The position numbers and the translations under genes were made by a program. Below the pieces are notes generated by a model, which did not search any database, was not told where the DNA came from, and saw only the letters and a program-made list of their open reading frames with translations. From Actinomycetota bacterium (lineage in GTDB: Bacteria; Actinomycetota; Actinomycetes; Actinomycetales; Microbacteriaceae), in NCBI GenBank assembly GCA_947449765.1, contig CANFSP010000001.1, forward strand, positions 186,001 to 250,000: a DNA stretch of 64,000 bases, read 5' to 3'. Shown piece after piece: positions 19,477-28,471 of this stretch (positions are counted from its first letter, which is position 1; every line of letters starts with the position of its first letter).

Positions 19477-20787
19477 ATGATTGTCAGTGATGTTCGAGAC
19501 TGGCTAAACGAAAAGCGCACGTCGACTGACATGCTCGTTCGTGAGATCACGTTTGATGCATGCACTCCGTGGGGCTTAGCCGCAGGTCGCCTGACTCGCC
19601 CGGACGGTCGTTATTTCTCGGTTGTTTTGCGCGACGGTCTCTACATTGACCAGTCTGAGATTGGACTACTGAGCATTATCGTTATGGAGTCCGCCGGGGA
19701 AGTTCTCGTCGTTGTCCATGCAAAAGAGGAACCGGGCAATGTGGGCATGGTTCAACTCGCCCCGACTGTTCAAGCGACAGAGTCCAACTACCTCCGCATA
19801 CACGGTGGCGAGGCGACGCCCCTGTTTGCGGAGGCGCATCCCGAATCAACTCCGGGTGTGGTCCTCAGCGACTCACTGCAATCGGAGCACGGCAGTCGCT
19901 TCTGGAAAAAACGAAATCGCAATGTGATGATTTCTATGATCGAACCCCCACCGGTCAGCACGAATCTTGCCATCGCCCGGTTGGACGACCTGCTCGACGC
20001 AATGTTCGATGACTACGTGGTGAACACAGACGCTCGGTCAGTTCTTGCGGCTACGCCGTGGCGGCACTTAGTTCCGCGCGGATCCGTGCCCTTCTCCCGT
20101 GGACGCGCACCCGAAGACATGGGTTTGGCTCGCAGTTTTGCGAGCCGCGAGTCGCAATTCGACGACGCCATCGCCATGCTCGAGCGTCTACGTTCCTCCC
20201 AGGAAGCGTGGAGACTCGGCATGCCTGAGGAGCCCATTTGTGACATCGCGACATCGAGTGACCTGCGGAATGGTCAGCAAGAGATTCGCTTCGTCGAAGT
20301 TTCATCGTCACGACGCGAAGTGACGACCTGGCGACAGCCCCTCTACTACGACCGGGAAGAAGACATTCAGACGCTCATCACCCGTGAGGCGACCGAAGGC
20401 ACGAAAGTACTTCTGCGAGCTCGCCACGAAACGGGTTTGTTGAGCGGTGTCGAGTTTGGCCTCTCGCTCTCGAAGCGTGACTCGACGGGTCACGACCTTG
20501 CGGCGGATGACGGAGTGCAGCAGTGGCTAACTCATGCTGTTCAGTCGGGAACCGTGCGAGCTCGAGTCATGCAATCTGAAGAAGGGGGGCGCTTCATGGA
20601 CGCCCGCTGTGCCTACTCGGTCGTTGAAATCTTCGAGAAAGGTCCGACCAATCGTGCGGCGCAAGAGGCTTTTGACCGATCGTTCATCTGGGTGAATCTG
20701 CGGACTCTCAACGAGCTGGCGTGCACGCCTCTCACCACAACGAACGAATTGCGTTCTGGAGTTTCATTGCTACTCGCGTGGTTGTGA
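19477..20787 (+). CDS. NDP-hexose 2,3-dehydratase
   Basis: A 436-residue protein assigned to the NDP-hexose 2,3-dehydratase family (EryBVI/TylCVI/Gra-ORF27 type), which removes the C2 hydroxyl from dTDP-4-keto-6-deoxyglucose on the way to 2,6-dideoxysugars. It shows the family's internal duplication. Repeat one has AKEEPGNVGMVQLAPTVQAT (82-101) and QSEHGSRF (135-142). Repeat two has RARHETGLLSGVEFGLSLSK (314-333) and QSEEGGRF (366-373). It follows rmlA with zero spacing. A 3-ketoreductase or aminotransferase, needed to stabilise the product, is not in the window. The assignment rests on remembered family wording, and the duplicated motif is directly visible. Confidence 0.82.
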   Translation: MIVSDVRDWLNEKRTSTDMLVREITFDACTPWGLAAGRLTRPDGRYFSVVLRDGLYIDQSEIGLLSIIVMESAGEVLVVVHAKEEPGNVGMVQLAPTVQATESNYLRIHGGEATPLFAEAHPESTPGVVLSDSLQSEHGSRFWKKRNRNVMISMIEPPPVSTNLAIARLDDLLDAMFDDYVVNTDARSVLAATPWRHLVPRGSVPFSRGRAPEDMGLARSFASRESQFDDAIAMLERLRSSQEAWRLGMPEEPICDIATSSDLRNGQQEIRFVEVSSSRREVTTWRQPLYYDREEDIQTLITREATEGTKVLLRARHETGLLSGVEFGLSLSKRDSTGHDLAADDGVQQWLTHAVQSGTVRARVMQSEEGGRFMDARCAYSVVEIFEKGPTNRAAQEAFDRSFIWVNLRTLNELACTPLTTTNELRSGVSLLLAWL

Positions 20788-20970
20788 CGTGGTGAGCATG
20801 GCCATAACTTCCTCGGGAGTGTGCTGAGGGAGCTCAGCCTGCCTGCCCGAGAGATGCTGAATACGCCATTTGTAGATGTGGCCGGGCTCGAGTCCGGCTT
20901 TGACCAGCGACCACTCCACCAGGTCGAACCCGGTAAGCCAGTAAAGACTTGCGACAACGGTGTGGTTCGG
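20770..20970 (-). pseudogene. Gene remnant or frameshifted small gene
   Basis: A 66-codon open frame on the minus strand, bounded upstream by TGA at 20971-20973 and ending in TAG at 20770-20772. The translation reads like a real protein, with regular Trp/Leu spacing: SLYWLTGFDLVEWSLVKAG near the start and QHTPEEVMAML near the end. It has no ATG at its head. The first usable start is a GTG at 20919, giving 49 residues with no ribosome site. An ATG at 20972-20974 overlaps the upstream stop but is one frame off, so a single indel would join them. It could be the 3' remnant of a lost gene, a frameshifted gene, or a small gene with an unusual start. Its last 18 bases overlap the end of the 2,3-dehydratase gene. 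I do not recognise the family. Confidence 0.35.
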
Positions 20971-21188
20971 TCATGCGCGGTCTCACGAGGAGCTTCTCGT
21001 CCGCTTAAGAACGAATCCGCCGCGACCACACGGTCACCGTGGATTCGTGCCCTCGAGAGGATTCGAACCTCCGACCTTTGGTACCGGAAACCAGCGCTCT
21101 ATCCCCTGAGCTACGAGGGCGGGATGCTTCGAGGCTACCAGCTATTCGGCGGGGAGAATCGACCAACGATGCGCGCCACTCCGCGCTC
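20971..21188. other. Intergenic stretch around the tRNA
   Basis: Together with the remnant frame this is the longest part of the window without a firm protein gene (20788-21188). Apart from tRNA-Arg at 21048-21120 I see no further gene, no clear terminator and no repeat in it. Confidence 0.5.
21048..21120 (-). tRNA. tRNA-Arg (anticodon CCG)
   Basis: The minus strand folds into a full cloverleaf. The 7-bp acceptor stem is GCCCTCG with CGAGGGC. The D arm is GCTC/GAGC around AGGGGATA. The anticodon loop TTCCGGT gives CCG, the T arm is GGAGG/CCTCT with loop TTCGAAT, and the discriminator is A. The outer anticodon-stem pair (27-43) is a C-A mismatch. CCA is not encoded. Length 73. It reads CGG arginine codons. 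Confidence 0.93.
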
Positions 21189-22241
21189 TCACACGTGGTC
21201 ACGAATCTTCGTCATGCGAGCGACCTCGCGCACGCCGAACCTGCCCAATCGAATTTCGTTTGTGCGTTCCGTGAGTAATTGAGTGAGGGTAGATCCACAA
21301 GCGACCCCTCGGAGTGCGAGCAGCAACTCGACGACATCGACTCGCGCACATTTGTAGATTGACGCGACGAGTCGCGGTCTGCGAATGAACCAGCTCGTGA
21401 GCTTGGCCAGTAACCCAGTCTGAGGGAGGTCTAGCCACAAGGCAGTAATGGGTGCGGTGCGATGGCGGGTCTGCCCTGCTTCGAGCGTGCCGAGATTGCC
21501 CCACGCGTTCGCGACAGAGTTAGATAAGCGCTCCGCGATGAACGCATGAGCGCCGCTCACACGTGCGTATCGTGGCCCCTCCTCCGGCTTATCAAGGATT
21601 TTGAGGCAGGTGACACTGCTCACAAAAACCGGCTCACCAATGCGTCTCCACAACCTCAGCGCGAATTCGTTTGTCGGCGTGCGGCGCATCGTCCAGGCGG
21701 GTCTCCAGTTGCCCACGGAGATCAGGTCGTCACGCCGCACCAGCCACGAACTCGTTGGCTCGAGATACATAAGTGAGAAGACGAAGGCGTTTGAGATCCG
21801 CCGGTTCGGTGGTGTCACATCCGAAAATATGGGGCGAAGACCGTCTGCCGTCGATTCACTTTCGTAGGAAAATGTCCCAGCCCCTATGGCCCACCGTGAA
21901 CGAGTGCGTCGCATCTCCCCGAGAAGCGTCCCGACGTGCTGTGGAAGCCAGATGTCATCATGATTGAGGAATGCGACCCACGTGCTCGTGGCCCAGAGCA
22001 CGCCGATGGCATTGGGGATGGCCTGCTCGCCGCAACGTACCGGTAGGTTGATGTATTTCACTCGCGAATCGTTGAGACCTGCGAGGGCATCGGCCGTCGT
22101 CTCGTTACAGCAATCGCCGACGACGATGACCTCCTCGACGGGGTGGGTTTGTGCTAGGGCGGATGTGATCGCTACGAGCAGGGTGTCGGGACGGTTGTAC
22201 GTCGCAATGACGACGCTGACCGATTCAGACCATTTCGCCAT
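21189..22241 (-). CDS. GT2 family glycosyltransferase
   Basis: A 350-residue GT2 enzyme: VVIATYNRPDTL (residues 10-21), VIVVGDCCNET (38-48), and the metal site NHDD at 93-96 in FLNHDDIWLP. A later PTSSWLVRR acceptor-side segment follows. The C-terminal 100 residues are basic with short hydrophobic stretches, which could attach it to the membrane. It lies alone on its strand beside tRNA-Arg, 63 bases beyond the end of a lipoprotein gene. Its base composition seems slightly more mixed than in the neighbouring core genes, by eye only. The HDD in place of DxD is common in this family. Substrate unknown. Confidence 0.78.
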   Translation of the reverse strand: MAKWSESVSVVIATYNRPDTLLVAITSALAQTHPVEEVIVVGDCCNETTADALAGLNDSRVKYINLPVRCGEQAIPNAIGVLWATSTWVAFLNHDDIWLPQHVGTLLGEMRRTRSRWAIGAGTFSYESESTADGLRPIFSDVTPPNRRISNAFVFSLMYLEPTSSWLVRRDDLISVGNWRPAWTMRRTPTNEFALRLWRRIGEPVFVSSVTCLKILDKPEEGPRYARVSGAHAFIAERLSNSVANAWGNLGTLEAGQTRHRTAPITALWLDLPQTGLLAKLTSWFIRRPRLVASIYKCARVDVVELLLALRGVACGSTLTQLLTERTNEIRLGRFGVREVARMTKIRDHV

Positions 22242-22304
22242 ACGACCCCACTTACCGTGCCCTAGAAGCTACCACTCTAACTGGGCGACCGATTCTTGAG
22301 GCGA

Positions 22305-22958
22305 CTATTCGCCGAGGCCTTTGAGCACACTCGCGACGATCTGCGCCGCATCCTGCGGTGTTTCGAAGGTGTCGCTCGACACGTCAACCCAGAATGTGTC
22401 GGTCAGCACCTGGGCCTCGCCCACGGTGTTGCCTGTGGCGAAGTACCCCACGCAACCGGCGCTCGTTTCGTAGATGCTCGCGCGTGCGGACTGGCCGAGG
22501 CGCGCATCCACCTGCTCTTTGGCCAGGGGCATGGTCTCGGGTGTGATGCGGGCGACAGCAACGGTGAAGGATGTGGCATTGGTGTCGTTGACATAGGTGC
22601 ACGAGAGCCCACGCAGGTCAACGAGTTTCGCCGCGGTCGTTCCCGGGGCAGGTGTGATGTCACCAATCAGCGTGTAGTTCGCGCCGCCCTTGAGTGAGTA
22701 CAGGGCGTCGGCCGAGAGCACGCGAGCGCAACTTGTATTTGTCGGGACACCCGTGATGCTCGCTTGCGTGGACTCGGTCGGGATGGTCGCCGGCCTATCC
22801 GTGGCGGTTTCATGAGTTGACCCCGTTACCGGCACGGGGTCGGGAGACACGCAGCCGGTGAGCAGGGTGGCGAGCGCAAAAACTCCCACGACGGCTCCGA
22901 GGGTCGACGCGACGGATGTTGTGACGCGGGTCGACGTGGCGCGAGTGAGCATGGGCAT
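22305..22958 (-). CDS. Putative lipoprotein
   Basis: A 217-residue exported protein with a long N-terminal region, a hydrophobic core (LGAVVGVFALATLLTG) and lipobox LTGC, so Cys36 would carry the lipid. A Pro/Thr-rich linker follows to about residue 75. The rest is a compact domain with three further cysteines (SCARV, LSCTYV, AGCVGYF). I do not recognise this domain; it resembles the small DUF3558-like lipoproteins of actinobacteria only in general layout. Start ATG 22958 sits 7 bases after a TACAAT box with no ribosome site; a second ATG at 22952 is possible. It is divergent from argS. Confidence 0.7.
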   Translation of the reverse strand: MPMLTRATSTRVTTSVASTLGAVVGVFALATLLTGCVSPDPVPVTGSTHETATDRPATIPTESTQASITGVPTNTSCARVLSADALYSLKGGANYTLIGDITPAPGTTAAKLVDLRGLSCTYVNDTNATSFTVAVARITPETMPLAKEQVDARLGQSARASIYETSAGCVGYFATGNTVGEAQVLTDTFWVDVSSDTFETPQDAAQIVASVLKGLGE

Positions 22959-22965
22959 GTCAGCG

Positions 22966-22971
22966 ATTGTA
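22966..22971 (-). promoter_or_regulatory. -10 box for leaderless lipoprotein gene
   Basis: Minus-strand TACAAT (5 of 6 bases of the consensus) ends 7 bases before the ATG at 22958. Confidence 0.5.
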
Positions 22972-23009
22972 GGGAGCGCGCGTGGGAATTACCCGACAGC
23001 GCGCGCGAT

Positions 23010-23015
23010 TACACT
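23010..23015 (+). promoter_or_regulatory. -10 box for leaderless argS
   Basis: TACACT ends 8 bases before the ATG at 23024. This supports that ATG as the start, because an upstream GTG at 22982 would lie before the promoter. Confidence 0.5.
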
Positions 23016-23023
23016 CGTTTCTT

Positions 23024-24700
23024 ATGACCCCCGATGATCTTGCCCGCATCATTTTCGAACGCATTCTCGAGGTTGCCGCATCGCGTGGAGTCAGCGAAGA
23101 CCCCGTGGTCACCGCGTTGAGCACTGCCGATGTCGTGCTCGAGCGTCCGAAAAACCGGGAGCACGGTGACTGGGCCGCGAGCATCGCACTCAAGCTGGCC
23201 AAGCCACTCGGGGTGAATCCGCGCGAGATTGCCCAGGAGATCGCCGACGCAATCGCCAGCGTTGAGGGCATTGCCGGAGTGGAGATTGCCGGACCAGGAT
23301 TCATCAACATTCGATTGAGCGCTGCGTCCGCCGGTACCTTGGCTCAGGTTATTGTTCAGGCGGCTGACCAGTACGGATCGTCCCTGGCCTATCGCGGAAT
23401 CAAAATGAACCTTGAGTTCGTATCAGCGAACCCAACCGGTCCCATTCACATGGGTGGCACGCGCTGGGCGGCAGTGGGCGACTCACTTGCTCGGGTGCTC
23501 CAATCGCAGGGTGCTGAGGTCACGCGCGAGTACTACTTCAATGATCACGGCGCACAGATCGATCGCTTTGCGCGGTCGCTCATCGCGGCCTACCAGGGTC
23601 AGCCAACGCCAGAAGACGGGTATGGAGGCGCCTACATCCACGACATCGCGGAGCGGGTTGCCGTGGCATATGCGCACGATTTGAGCACATTGCCGGCTGA
23701 CGAGATGCAAGAGGTTTTTCGCTCGATGGGTGTCGAACTCATGTTTGGCGAAATTAAGCAACAGCTCCACGACTTCGGTGTGGACTTCGACGTGTACTTC
23801 CACGAGGACTCGCTCTATGAAACCCGCGCGGTCGATCGCGCTGTCGAGCGCTTGCGCGAACTGGGTGTCATCTTCGATAAGGATGGTGCGGTCTGGCTCC
23901 GCACGACTGATTTCGGTGACGACAAAGACCGCGTAGTCATCAAGAGCGACGGGCAAGCGGCCTATATCGCGGGTGACCTGGCGTACTACCTCAACAAGCG
24001 CGAACGTGGATTTGATCAAAACATCATCATGCTCGGTGCCGACCATCACGGATATGTCGCGCGCATGATGGCGATGTGTCAGGCATTCGGTGATGAGCCA
24101 CACGTCAACCTTCAGATTCTTATCGGGCAGATGGTCAACCTGCTTCGCGATGGTCAGCCGGTGCGCATGAGCAAGCGCGCGGGCACCATCGTCACGCTAG
24201 AAGACCTCGTTGAAGCCGTCGGTGTGGATGCGGGACGCTACGCTCTCGTGCGCAGCTCGAGTGACTCTCAGCTCGACATTGACCTCGACCTGCTCGCCAA
24301 GCACACGAATGACAATCCCGTCTTCTACGTGCAGTACGCGCACGCACGCACCTGCTCGGTTTCTCGAAATGCGGTCGCGGCCGGTGTCACGCGCGAGGGG
24401 GGTTTCGCCCCCGAAATGCTCGATCACGAAACCGAGTCGGTGCTTCTCGGGGCACTGCAGGAATTCCCGCGCATCGTGGCTCAGGCAGCGAGTTTGCGTG
24501 AACCACATCGGATTGCCCGCTACATCGAAGAGGTTGCCGGTCACTACCACCGCTGGTACGACAAGTGTCGTGTTCTCCCACTCGCGGACGAGCCGGTGAC
24601 GTCGCTTCAGTGCACGAGGTTGTGGCTGAACGATGCGACGTCACAGGTCATCCGCAACGGTCTCACCATGCTCGGCGTATCCGCACCGGAGCGCATGTAG
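23024..24700 (+). CDS. argS: Arginyl-tRNA synthetase
   Basis: Class I aminoacyl-tRNA synthetase that charges tRNA-Arg. The N-terminal additional domain covers about residues 1-115. The HIGH-type motif is HMGG at 142-145 after ANPTGP, and the KMSKS-type motif is RMSKR at 381-385. The DALR anticodon-binding domain occupies the C-terminus. I start at ATG 23024 (558 residues), matching the usual MTPxDL opening; a frame-open GTG at 22982 adds 14 unlikely residues. In actinobacteria argS commonly precedes lysA and hom, as here, though a convergent galE has been placed between argS and lysA. Confidence 0.97.
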   Translation: MTPDDLARIIFERILEVAASRGVSEDPVVTALSTADVVLERPKNREHGDWAASIALKLAKPLGVNPREIAQEIADAIASVEGIAGVEIAGPGFINIRLSAASAGTLAQVIVQAADQYGSSLAYRGIKMNLEFVSANPTGPIHMGGTRWAAVGDSLARVLQSQGAEVTREYYFNDHGAQIDRFARSLIAAYQGQPTPEDGYGGAYIHDIAERVAVAYAHDLSTLPADEMQEVFRSMGVELMFGEIKQQLHDFGVDFDVYFHEDSLYETRAVDRAVERLRELGVIFDKDGAVWLRTTDFGDDKDRVVIKSDGQAAYIAGDLAYYLNKRERGFDQNIIMLGADHHGYVARMMAMCQAFGDEPHVNLQILIGQMVNLLRDGQPVRMSKRAGTIVTLEDLVEAVGVDAGRYALVRSSSDSQLDIDLDLLAKHTNDNPVFYVQYAHARTCSVSRNAVAAGVTREGGFAPEMLDHETESVLLGALQEFPRIVAQAASLREPHRIARYIEEVAGHYHRWYDKCRVLPLADEPVTSLQCTRLWLNDATSQVIRNGLTMLGVSAPERM

Positions 24701-24718
24701 CGTTTGTGCCGTCTTCGG

Positions 24719-25696
24719 CTATGCGGTGCCGGTCATGCCGTTCCACGCGCTGGAGACCATGTCCCGCAGGTTGTGGCTCGCACTCCAGCCGAGCTCGTGC
24801 GTGATGCGCTGCGGGTCCGCCACGATGCTCGCGGGGTCGCCGGGACGACGATCCACCAGGCGGTAGCCCAAGCTGGTTTCCGAGACCTCGATCGCGAGGT
24901 CGAGAACTTCGCGCACGGAATACCCCGTGCCGGTTCCCACATTGAAGACCCGAAAAGACCAGGTCGGATCGGCTTCGATAGCAGCGAGAGCGGCGATGTG
25001 TGCCTCGGCAAGATCCACGACGTGGATGTAGTCGCGAACACACGTTCCGTCGGGAGTCGGATAGTCGCTGCCGTAAATCTCCGGGGAGACACCCTGCGAG
25101 ATACGCCGCAGGGCCTGAGGGATGAGATTCGTCGCGCCGTTGTCCGCTCCCAGTGTGCTGCCCGTGCCAGCCACATTGAAGTAGCGCAGGCTGGTTGCGC
25201 GCAGAGCGCCGATGCGACCGAGGTCGGCGAGCAACTGTTCACCGGCCAGTTTGGATTCGCCGTACGGGTTGATTGGCGTGGTGGGCGACTCCTCCGTCAC
25301 GCGCCCGTCGGCCATGCCGTAGACCGCGGCGGTCCCCGAAAAAACGAAGGCGCTCACCTGTGCAGCCTCGGCGGCTCGCAGCACGTTGATCGTGCCCCCC
25401 ACGTTAACCCGGTAGTAGCCAAGAGGGTTGACCATCGATTCAGGCACGCTCTTGTGAGCGGCGGTGTGAATGATTGACGTGACTCCGTGGTCGCGCATAA
25501 AGGCGGTGAGCGTCTCGATTGATGCGGGATCGCTGATGTCGGCCACGAGCAGGGGCAGCCCCGCAATGCGCGCTTCGACTCCGGTCGAGAGGTCATCCAC
25601 CACAACGCTTCGATAACCGTGCGCGGTCAGACTCGCGATGATGTGGGAGCCGATATATCCGGCACCACCGGTCACCAAGCACGTCATGGTCTCCAT
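24719..25696 (-). CDS. galE: UDP-glucose 4-epimerase (first copy)
   Basis: Interconverts UDP-glucose and UDP-galactose, the precursor for UDP-galactofuranose made by Glf. Extended SDR fold with [10 protein letters not shown] near residue 8. The segment HTAAHKSVPESM, Ser-rich FSGTAAVYG, catalytic Tyr-xxx-Lys in NPYGESK, and the product-side NVGTGTGYSVRE are all present. Length 325. It is convergent with argS (18-base gap) and divergent from lysA, whose promoter lies in the 46-base gap. A second in-frame ATG three codons in is an alternative start. A second, clearly different galE lies at 33482. Confidence 0.92.
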   Translation of the reverse strand: METMTCLVTGGAGYIGSHIIASLTAHGYRSVVVDDLSTGVEARIAGLPLLVADISDPASIETLTAFMRDHGVTSIIHTAAHKSVPESMVNPLGYYRVNVGGTINVLRAAEAAQVSAFVFSGTAAVYGMADGRVTEESPTTPINPYGESKLAGEQLLADLGRIGALRATSLRYFNVAGTGSTLGADNGATNLIPQALRRISQGVSPEIYGSDYPTPDGTCVRDYIHVVDLAEAHIAALAAIEADPTWSFRVFNVGTGTGYSVREVLDLAIEVSETSLGYRLVDRRPGDPASIVADPQRITHELGWSASHNLRDMVSSAWNGMTGTA

Positions 25697-25707
25697 GCTA
25701 GGGCAGG

Positions 25708-25713
25708 TAAACT
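25708..25713 (+). promoter_or_regulatory. -10 box of the lysA operon
   Basis: TAAACT followed about 20 bases later by a GAGG ribosome site (25733-25736) and the GTG at 25743. No clear -35. Confidence 0.4.
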
Positions 25714-25742
25714 GGGGTCTTCATTGTCCGTTGAGGTGTACC

Positions 25743-27146
25743 GTGGCGAATCCGTTAGCTCCCGAGTGGCTTGACGCGTCCGTCGACCCCAACGCGCTGG
25801 TCCCCGGGATTTGGGCCGACAACGTGGCGCGCGACGGTTCAGGGCAGATGAGTGTCGCGGGTGTCAGTGTCACCGACCTGGCCCACCGTTTTGGCACGCC
25901 GCTTTATGTGATGGATGAAGCGCACGCGCAGACCGCAGCTGGTCGTGTTCGCGCGGCATTCGATGCCGCGTGTACCGCGGTCAACACCACCGCCACGGTG
26001 TACTACGCCGGCAAGGCCTTTTTGTGTACTGAAATGGTGCGACTGGTCACCGCTGCCGGACTCTATGTCGACGTCGCAAGCGGCGGCGAGCTTGCCGTTG
26101 CGCTGGCGACCGGCATCGACCCGGCCCGCATCGGTCTGCACGGCAATAACAAATCGGTCGCCGAGATCGAGCGGGCGGCATCGGTTGGTGTCGGAACCAT
26201 CGTCATCGATTCCTCGTGGGAAATCGAACGGGTGGCTTCCGCAGCCACAACAGCCGGTCGTCGACAGCGCGTGCGCTTGCGGGTTAACAGTGGCGTTCAC
26301 GCGAGCACGCACTCATTTCTGGCCACCGCACATGAAGACCAAAAATTTGGCGTGACCATAGCGGATGCGCCCGCTCTCGTTGCCGCGATTCGCGCGCACG
26401 AGAGCCTCGAATTTGTTGGGCTGCACTGTCACATCGGTTCCCAAATCTATGGAACCGATGGTTTTGCCGAGTCTGCCACGCGTCTCGTCGCACTGCACGC
26501 GCTGCTGAGTCAGACCGGTCCAGTCGCCGAGCTCAATCTCGGCGGGGGATTCGGCATCGCGTACAAGCCGGGTGACACTCCTACTGATGTCGAAACCATC
26601 GCCGCTGAAATTGCGCGAGCCGTTGCCACCGAGTGTGAGAAGCACGGCGTGCCGATCCCGGTTCTCGCCTTCGAACCAGGCCGCATCATCGTCGGCTCCT
26701 CAATGTTCACGATCTACTCGGTCGGTACGACCAAAGAAGTCACGGCCACGGTCGGCAATGAGACCGCCACGCGCCTGTACGTCAGCGTTGACGGCGGCAT
26801 GAGTGACAATGCGCGACCGGCACTCTACGGCTCCGAGTATCACGTTCGGCTCGCAAATCGCGTGTCATCCGCTCCGGCGGCACTCGTGCGGGTGGCGGGA
26901 AAGCACTGCGAATCGGGCGACATCGTGATCCATGCGGATTATCTTCCGGGGGATGTCACACCGGGTGATGTGCTGGCGGTGCCGGCAACCGGCGCCTACT
27001 GCTGGTCGCTCTCGAGCAATTACAACTACCTTGCCCGTCCGGCGGTTGTCGCCGTGCGTGACGGCGACGCGCGCGTCATCGTGCGCGGTGAAACCGAGGC
27101 GGATTTGCTGGCGCGCGACGCCGGAATCAACGGAGGAAACTCATGA
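25743..27146 (+). CDS. lysA: Diaminopimelate decarboxylase
   Basis: PLP enzyme for the last step of lysine synthesis (meso-diaminopimelate to lysine). Fold-type III barrel with the PLP lysine at Lys91 in YYAGKAF. HIGSQI and the glycine-rich phosphate site LGGGFG are in the middle. A C-terminal beta domain carries the partner-site motif HCESGD. I use the GTG at 25743, which has GAGG six bases upstream; longer in-frame starts reach back through the galE promoter region and lack homology. Length 467 is typical. It overlaps hom by 4 bases (ATGA), so lysA-hom-thrC-thrB form one translationally coupled operon. Confidence 0.96.
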   Translation: MANPLAPEWLDASVDPNALVPGIWADNVARDGSGQMSVAGVSVTDLAHRFGTPLYVMDEAHAQTAAGRVRAAFDAACTAVNTTATVYYAGKAFLCTEMVRLVTAAGLYVDVASGGELAVALATGIDPARIGLHGNNKSVAEIERAASVGVGTIVIDSSWEIERVASAATTAGRRQRVRLRVNSGVHASTHSFLATAHEDQKFGVTIADAPALVAAIRAHESLEFVGLHCHIGSQIYGTDGFAESATRLVALHALLSQTGPVAELNLGGGFGIAYKPGDTPTDVETIAAEIARAVATECEKHGVPIPVLAFEPGRIIVGSSMFTIYSVGTTKEVTATVGNETATRLYVSVDGGMSDNARPALYGSEYHVRLANRVSSAPAALVRVAGKHCESGDIVIHADYLPGDVTPGDVLAVPATGAYCWSLSSNYNYLARPAVVAVRDGDARVIVRGETEADLLARDAGINGGNS

Positions 27147-28471
27147 ACGACTACCGCAGCGTGCGCGTTGCCCTTCTTGGCGGCGGCACGGTTGGCGCCA
27201 ACGTCGCAAAGATTCTGCTCGAGCACGCCGACGAACTGGCTGCCCGAGTTGGCGCCCGCCTCGAGCTCACCGGCATTGCCGTGCGCAACCTCTCCGCAAA
27301 GCGTCCCGTTGATCTTCCGGCATCCCTGTTTACGACGGATGCGCACGAGCTCATCCTCGGAGCCGACATCGTTATCGAGGTCATGGGCGGCATCGAGCCC
27401 GCCCGGGAGTACATCCTGGAAGCGCTTGGCTCGGGCGCGGACGTGGTGACGGCGAACAAGGCGCTTTTGGCAAATCACGGGCCGGAACTGTTCGCGGCGG
27501 CCGAGCGGGTGGGTGCGCAGGTTTATTACGAAGCCGCGGTGGCGGGGGCAATCCCCATCATTCGTCCCTTGCGCGAAAGCTTGGCCGGCGACCGGGTGGA
27601 GCGAGTGATGGGTATCGTCAACGGCACGACCAACTACATCCTCGACCGGATGGACAGCGAGAAGGATTCCTTCGACTCCGCTCTCGCCATGGCAACCGAA
27701 CTCGGCTATGCCGAAGCAGATCCGACCGCGGATGTTGACGCGTTCGATGCTGCGCAGAAGGTCGCCATTCTCGCGGGACTTGCGTTCCACACGCATGTGC
27801 CACTTGAGACGGTCTATCGCGAAGGAATCCGCGGTATCTCGGCGGAGGTCGTCGAATTGGCGCGCTATGCAGGATTCGTCATCAAACTTCTTGCCATCGC
27901 GGAGCGGGTGACCGACGCCACCACTGGACGGGAGTCCATCTCTGCGCGGGTATATCCGGCACTGATTCCGCGCGAGCATCCTCTTGCGTCTGTGCGCAAG
28001 GCGAACAATGCCGTTTTCGTGCAGTCGGAAGCCGCCGGAAGCCTCATGTTCTACGGCGCCGGCGCGGGTGGCCCCGAGACCGCATCCGCCATCATGGGCG
28101 ATGTCGTTTCGGCTGCCCGACGCCACATCATGGGCGGTCCGGGTTTGGGCGAGTCGCAGCATGCCGATCTGCCGGTCATCCCGATTAACGATATTGAAAC
28201 CAGCTACCACGTCGTGCTTCGGGTTGCCGATCAACCGGGTGTGCTCGCGACCGTGGCAAGTGTGTTTCACGAGTACAACGTCTCGGTAGAGCTCGTCGAA
28301 CAGGGTGTGTTCACGCCCCAAACCGGTCCGGCGAGTAAACGCGCGACTACTACGCTAGTTATTGGTACGCACGAGGCTCGGGAATCCGATCTTGCGGCCA
28401 CCGTTACGGCGCTGAGCAAGCTTCCGGTCGTGGATTCGGTTGTTTCGGTGCTTCGAGTTGAAGGAGCCTAA
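27143..28471 (+). CDS. hom: Homoserine dehydrogenase
   Basis: Reduces aspartate semialdehyde to homoserine, the branch point to threonine and methionine. N-terminal NAD(P) fold with LLGGGTVG at residues 11-18. Substrate region with TANKALLA and the NGTTNYIL motif, then a catalytic segment ending in GAGAGG. A C-terminal ACT regulatory domain from about residue 350 (YHVVLRVADQPGVLA) is normally the site of threonine feedback. Length 442 matches monofunctional actinobacterial enzymes. Both gene ends overlap neighbours (ATGA with lysA, TAATG with thrC). Confidence 0.97.
   Translation: MNDYRSVRVALLGGGTVGANVAKILLEHADELAARVGARLELTGIAVRNLSAKRPVDLPASLFTTDAHELILGADIVIEVMGGIEPAREYILEALGSGADVVTANKALLANHGPELFAAAERVGAQVYYEAAVAGAIPIIRPLRESLAGDRVERVMGIVNGTTNYILDRMDSEKDSFDSALAMATELGYAEADPTADVDAFDAAQKVAILAGLAFHTHVPLETVYREGIRGISAEVVELARYAGFVIKLLAIAERVTDATTGRESISARVYPALIPREHPLASVRKANNAVFVQSEAAGSLMFYGAGAGGPETASAIMGDVVSAARRHIMGGPGLGESQHADLPVIPINDIETSYHVVLRVADQPGVLATVASVFHEYNVSVELVEQGVFTPQTGPASKRATTTLVIGTHEARESDLAATVTALSKLPVVDSVVSVLRVEGA

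Noticed and set aside
20613-21029. 138-codon minus-strand open frame
   Set aside because: Its composition (Arg/Ser/Thr-rich) is that of an out-of-frame shadow, and most of it lies antisense to the 2,3-dehydratase; the frame ending at 20770 is more protein-like.
21048-21072. tRNA-Arg 3' end as an integration site
   Set aside because: I looked for a second copy of the tRNA 3' end in the window and found only short partial matches; there is no integrase gene, so no island is claimed.
25697-25742. Lysine riboswitch or attenuator before lysA
   Set aside because: The gap is only 46 bases and has no aptamer-sized structure.
27026-28321. 431-codon minus-strand frame over hom
   Set aside because: Antisense shadow; His/Arg/Asp-rich and without domain structure, while hom is complete on the plus strand.
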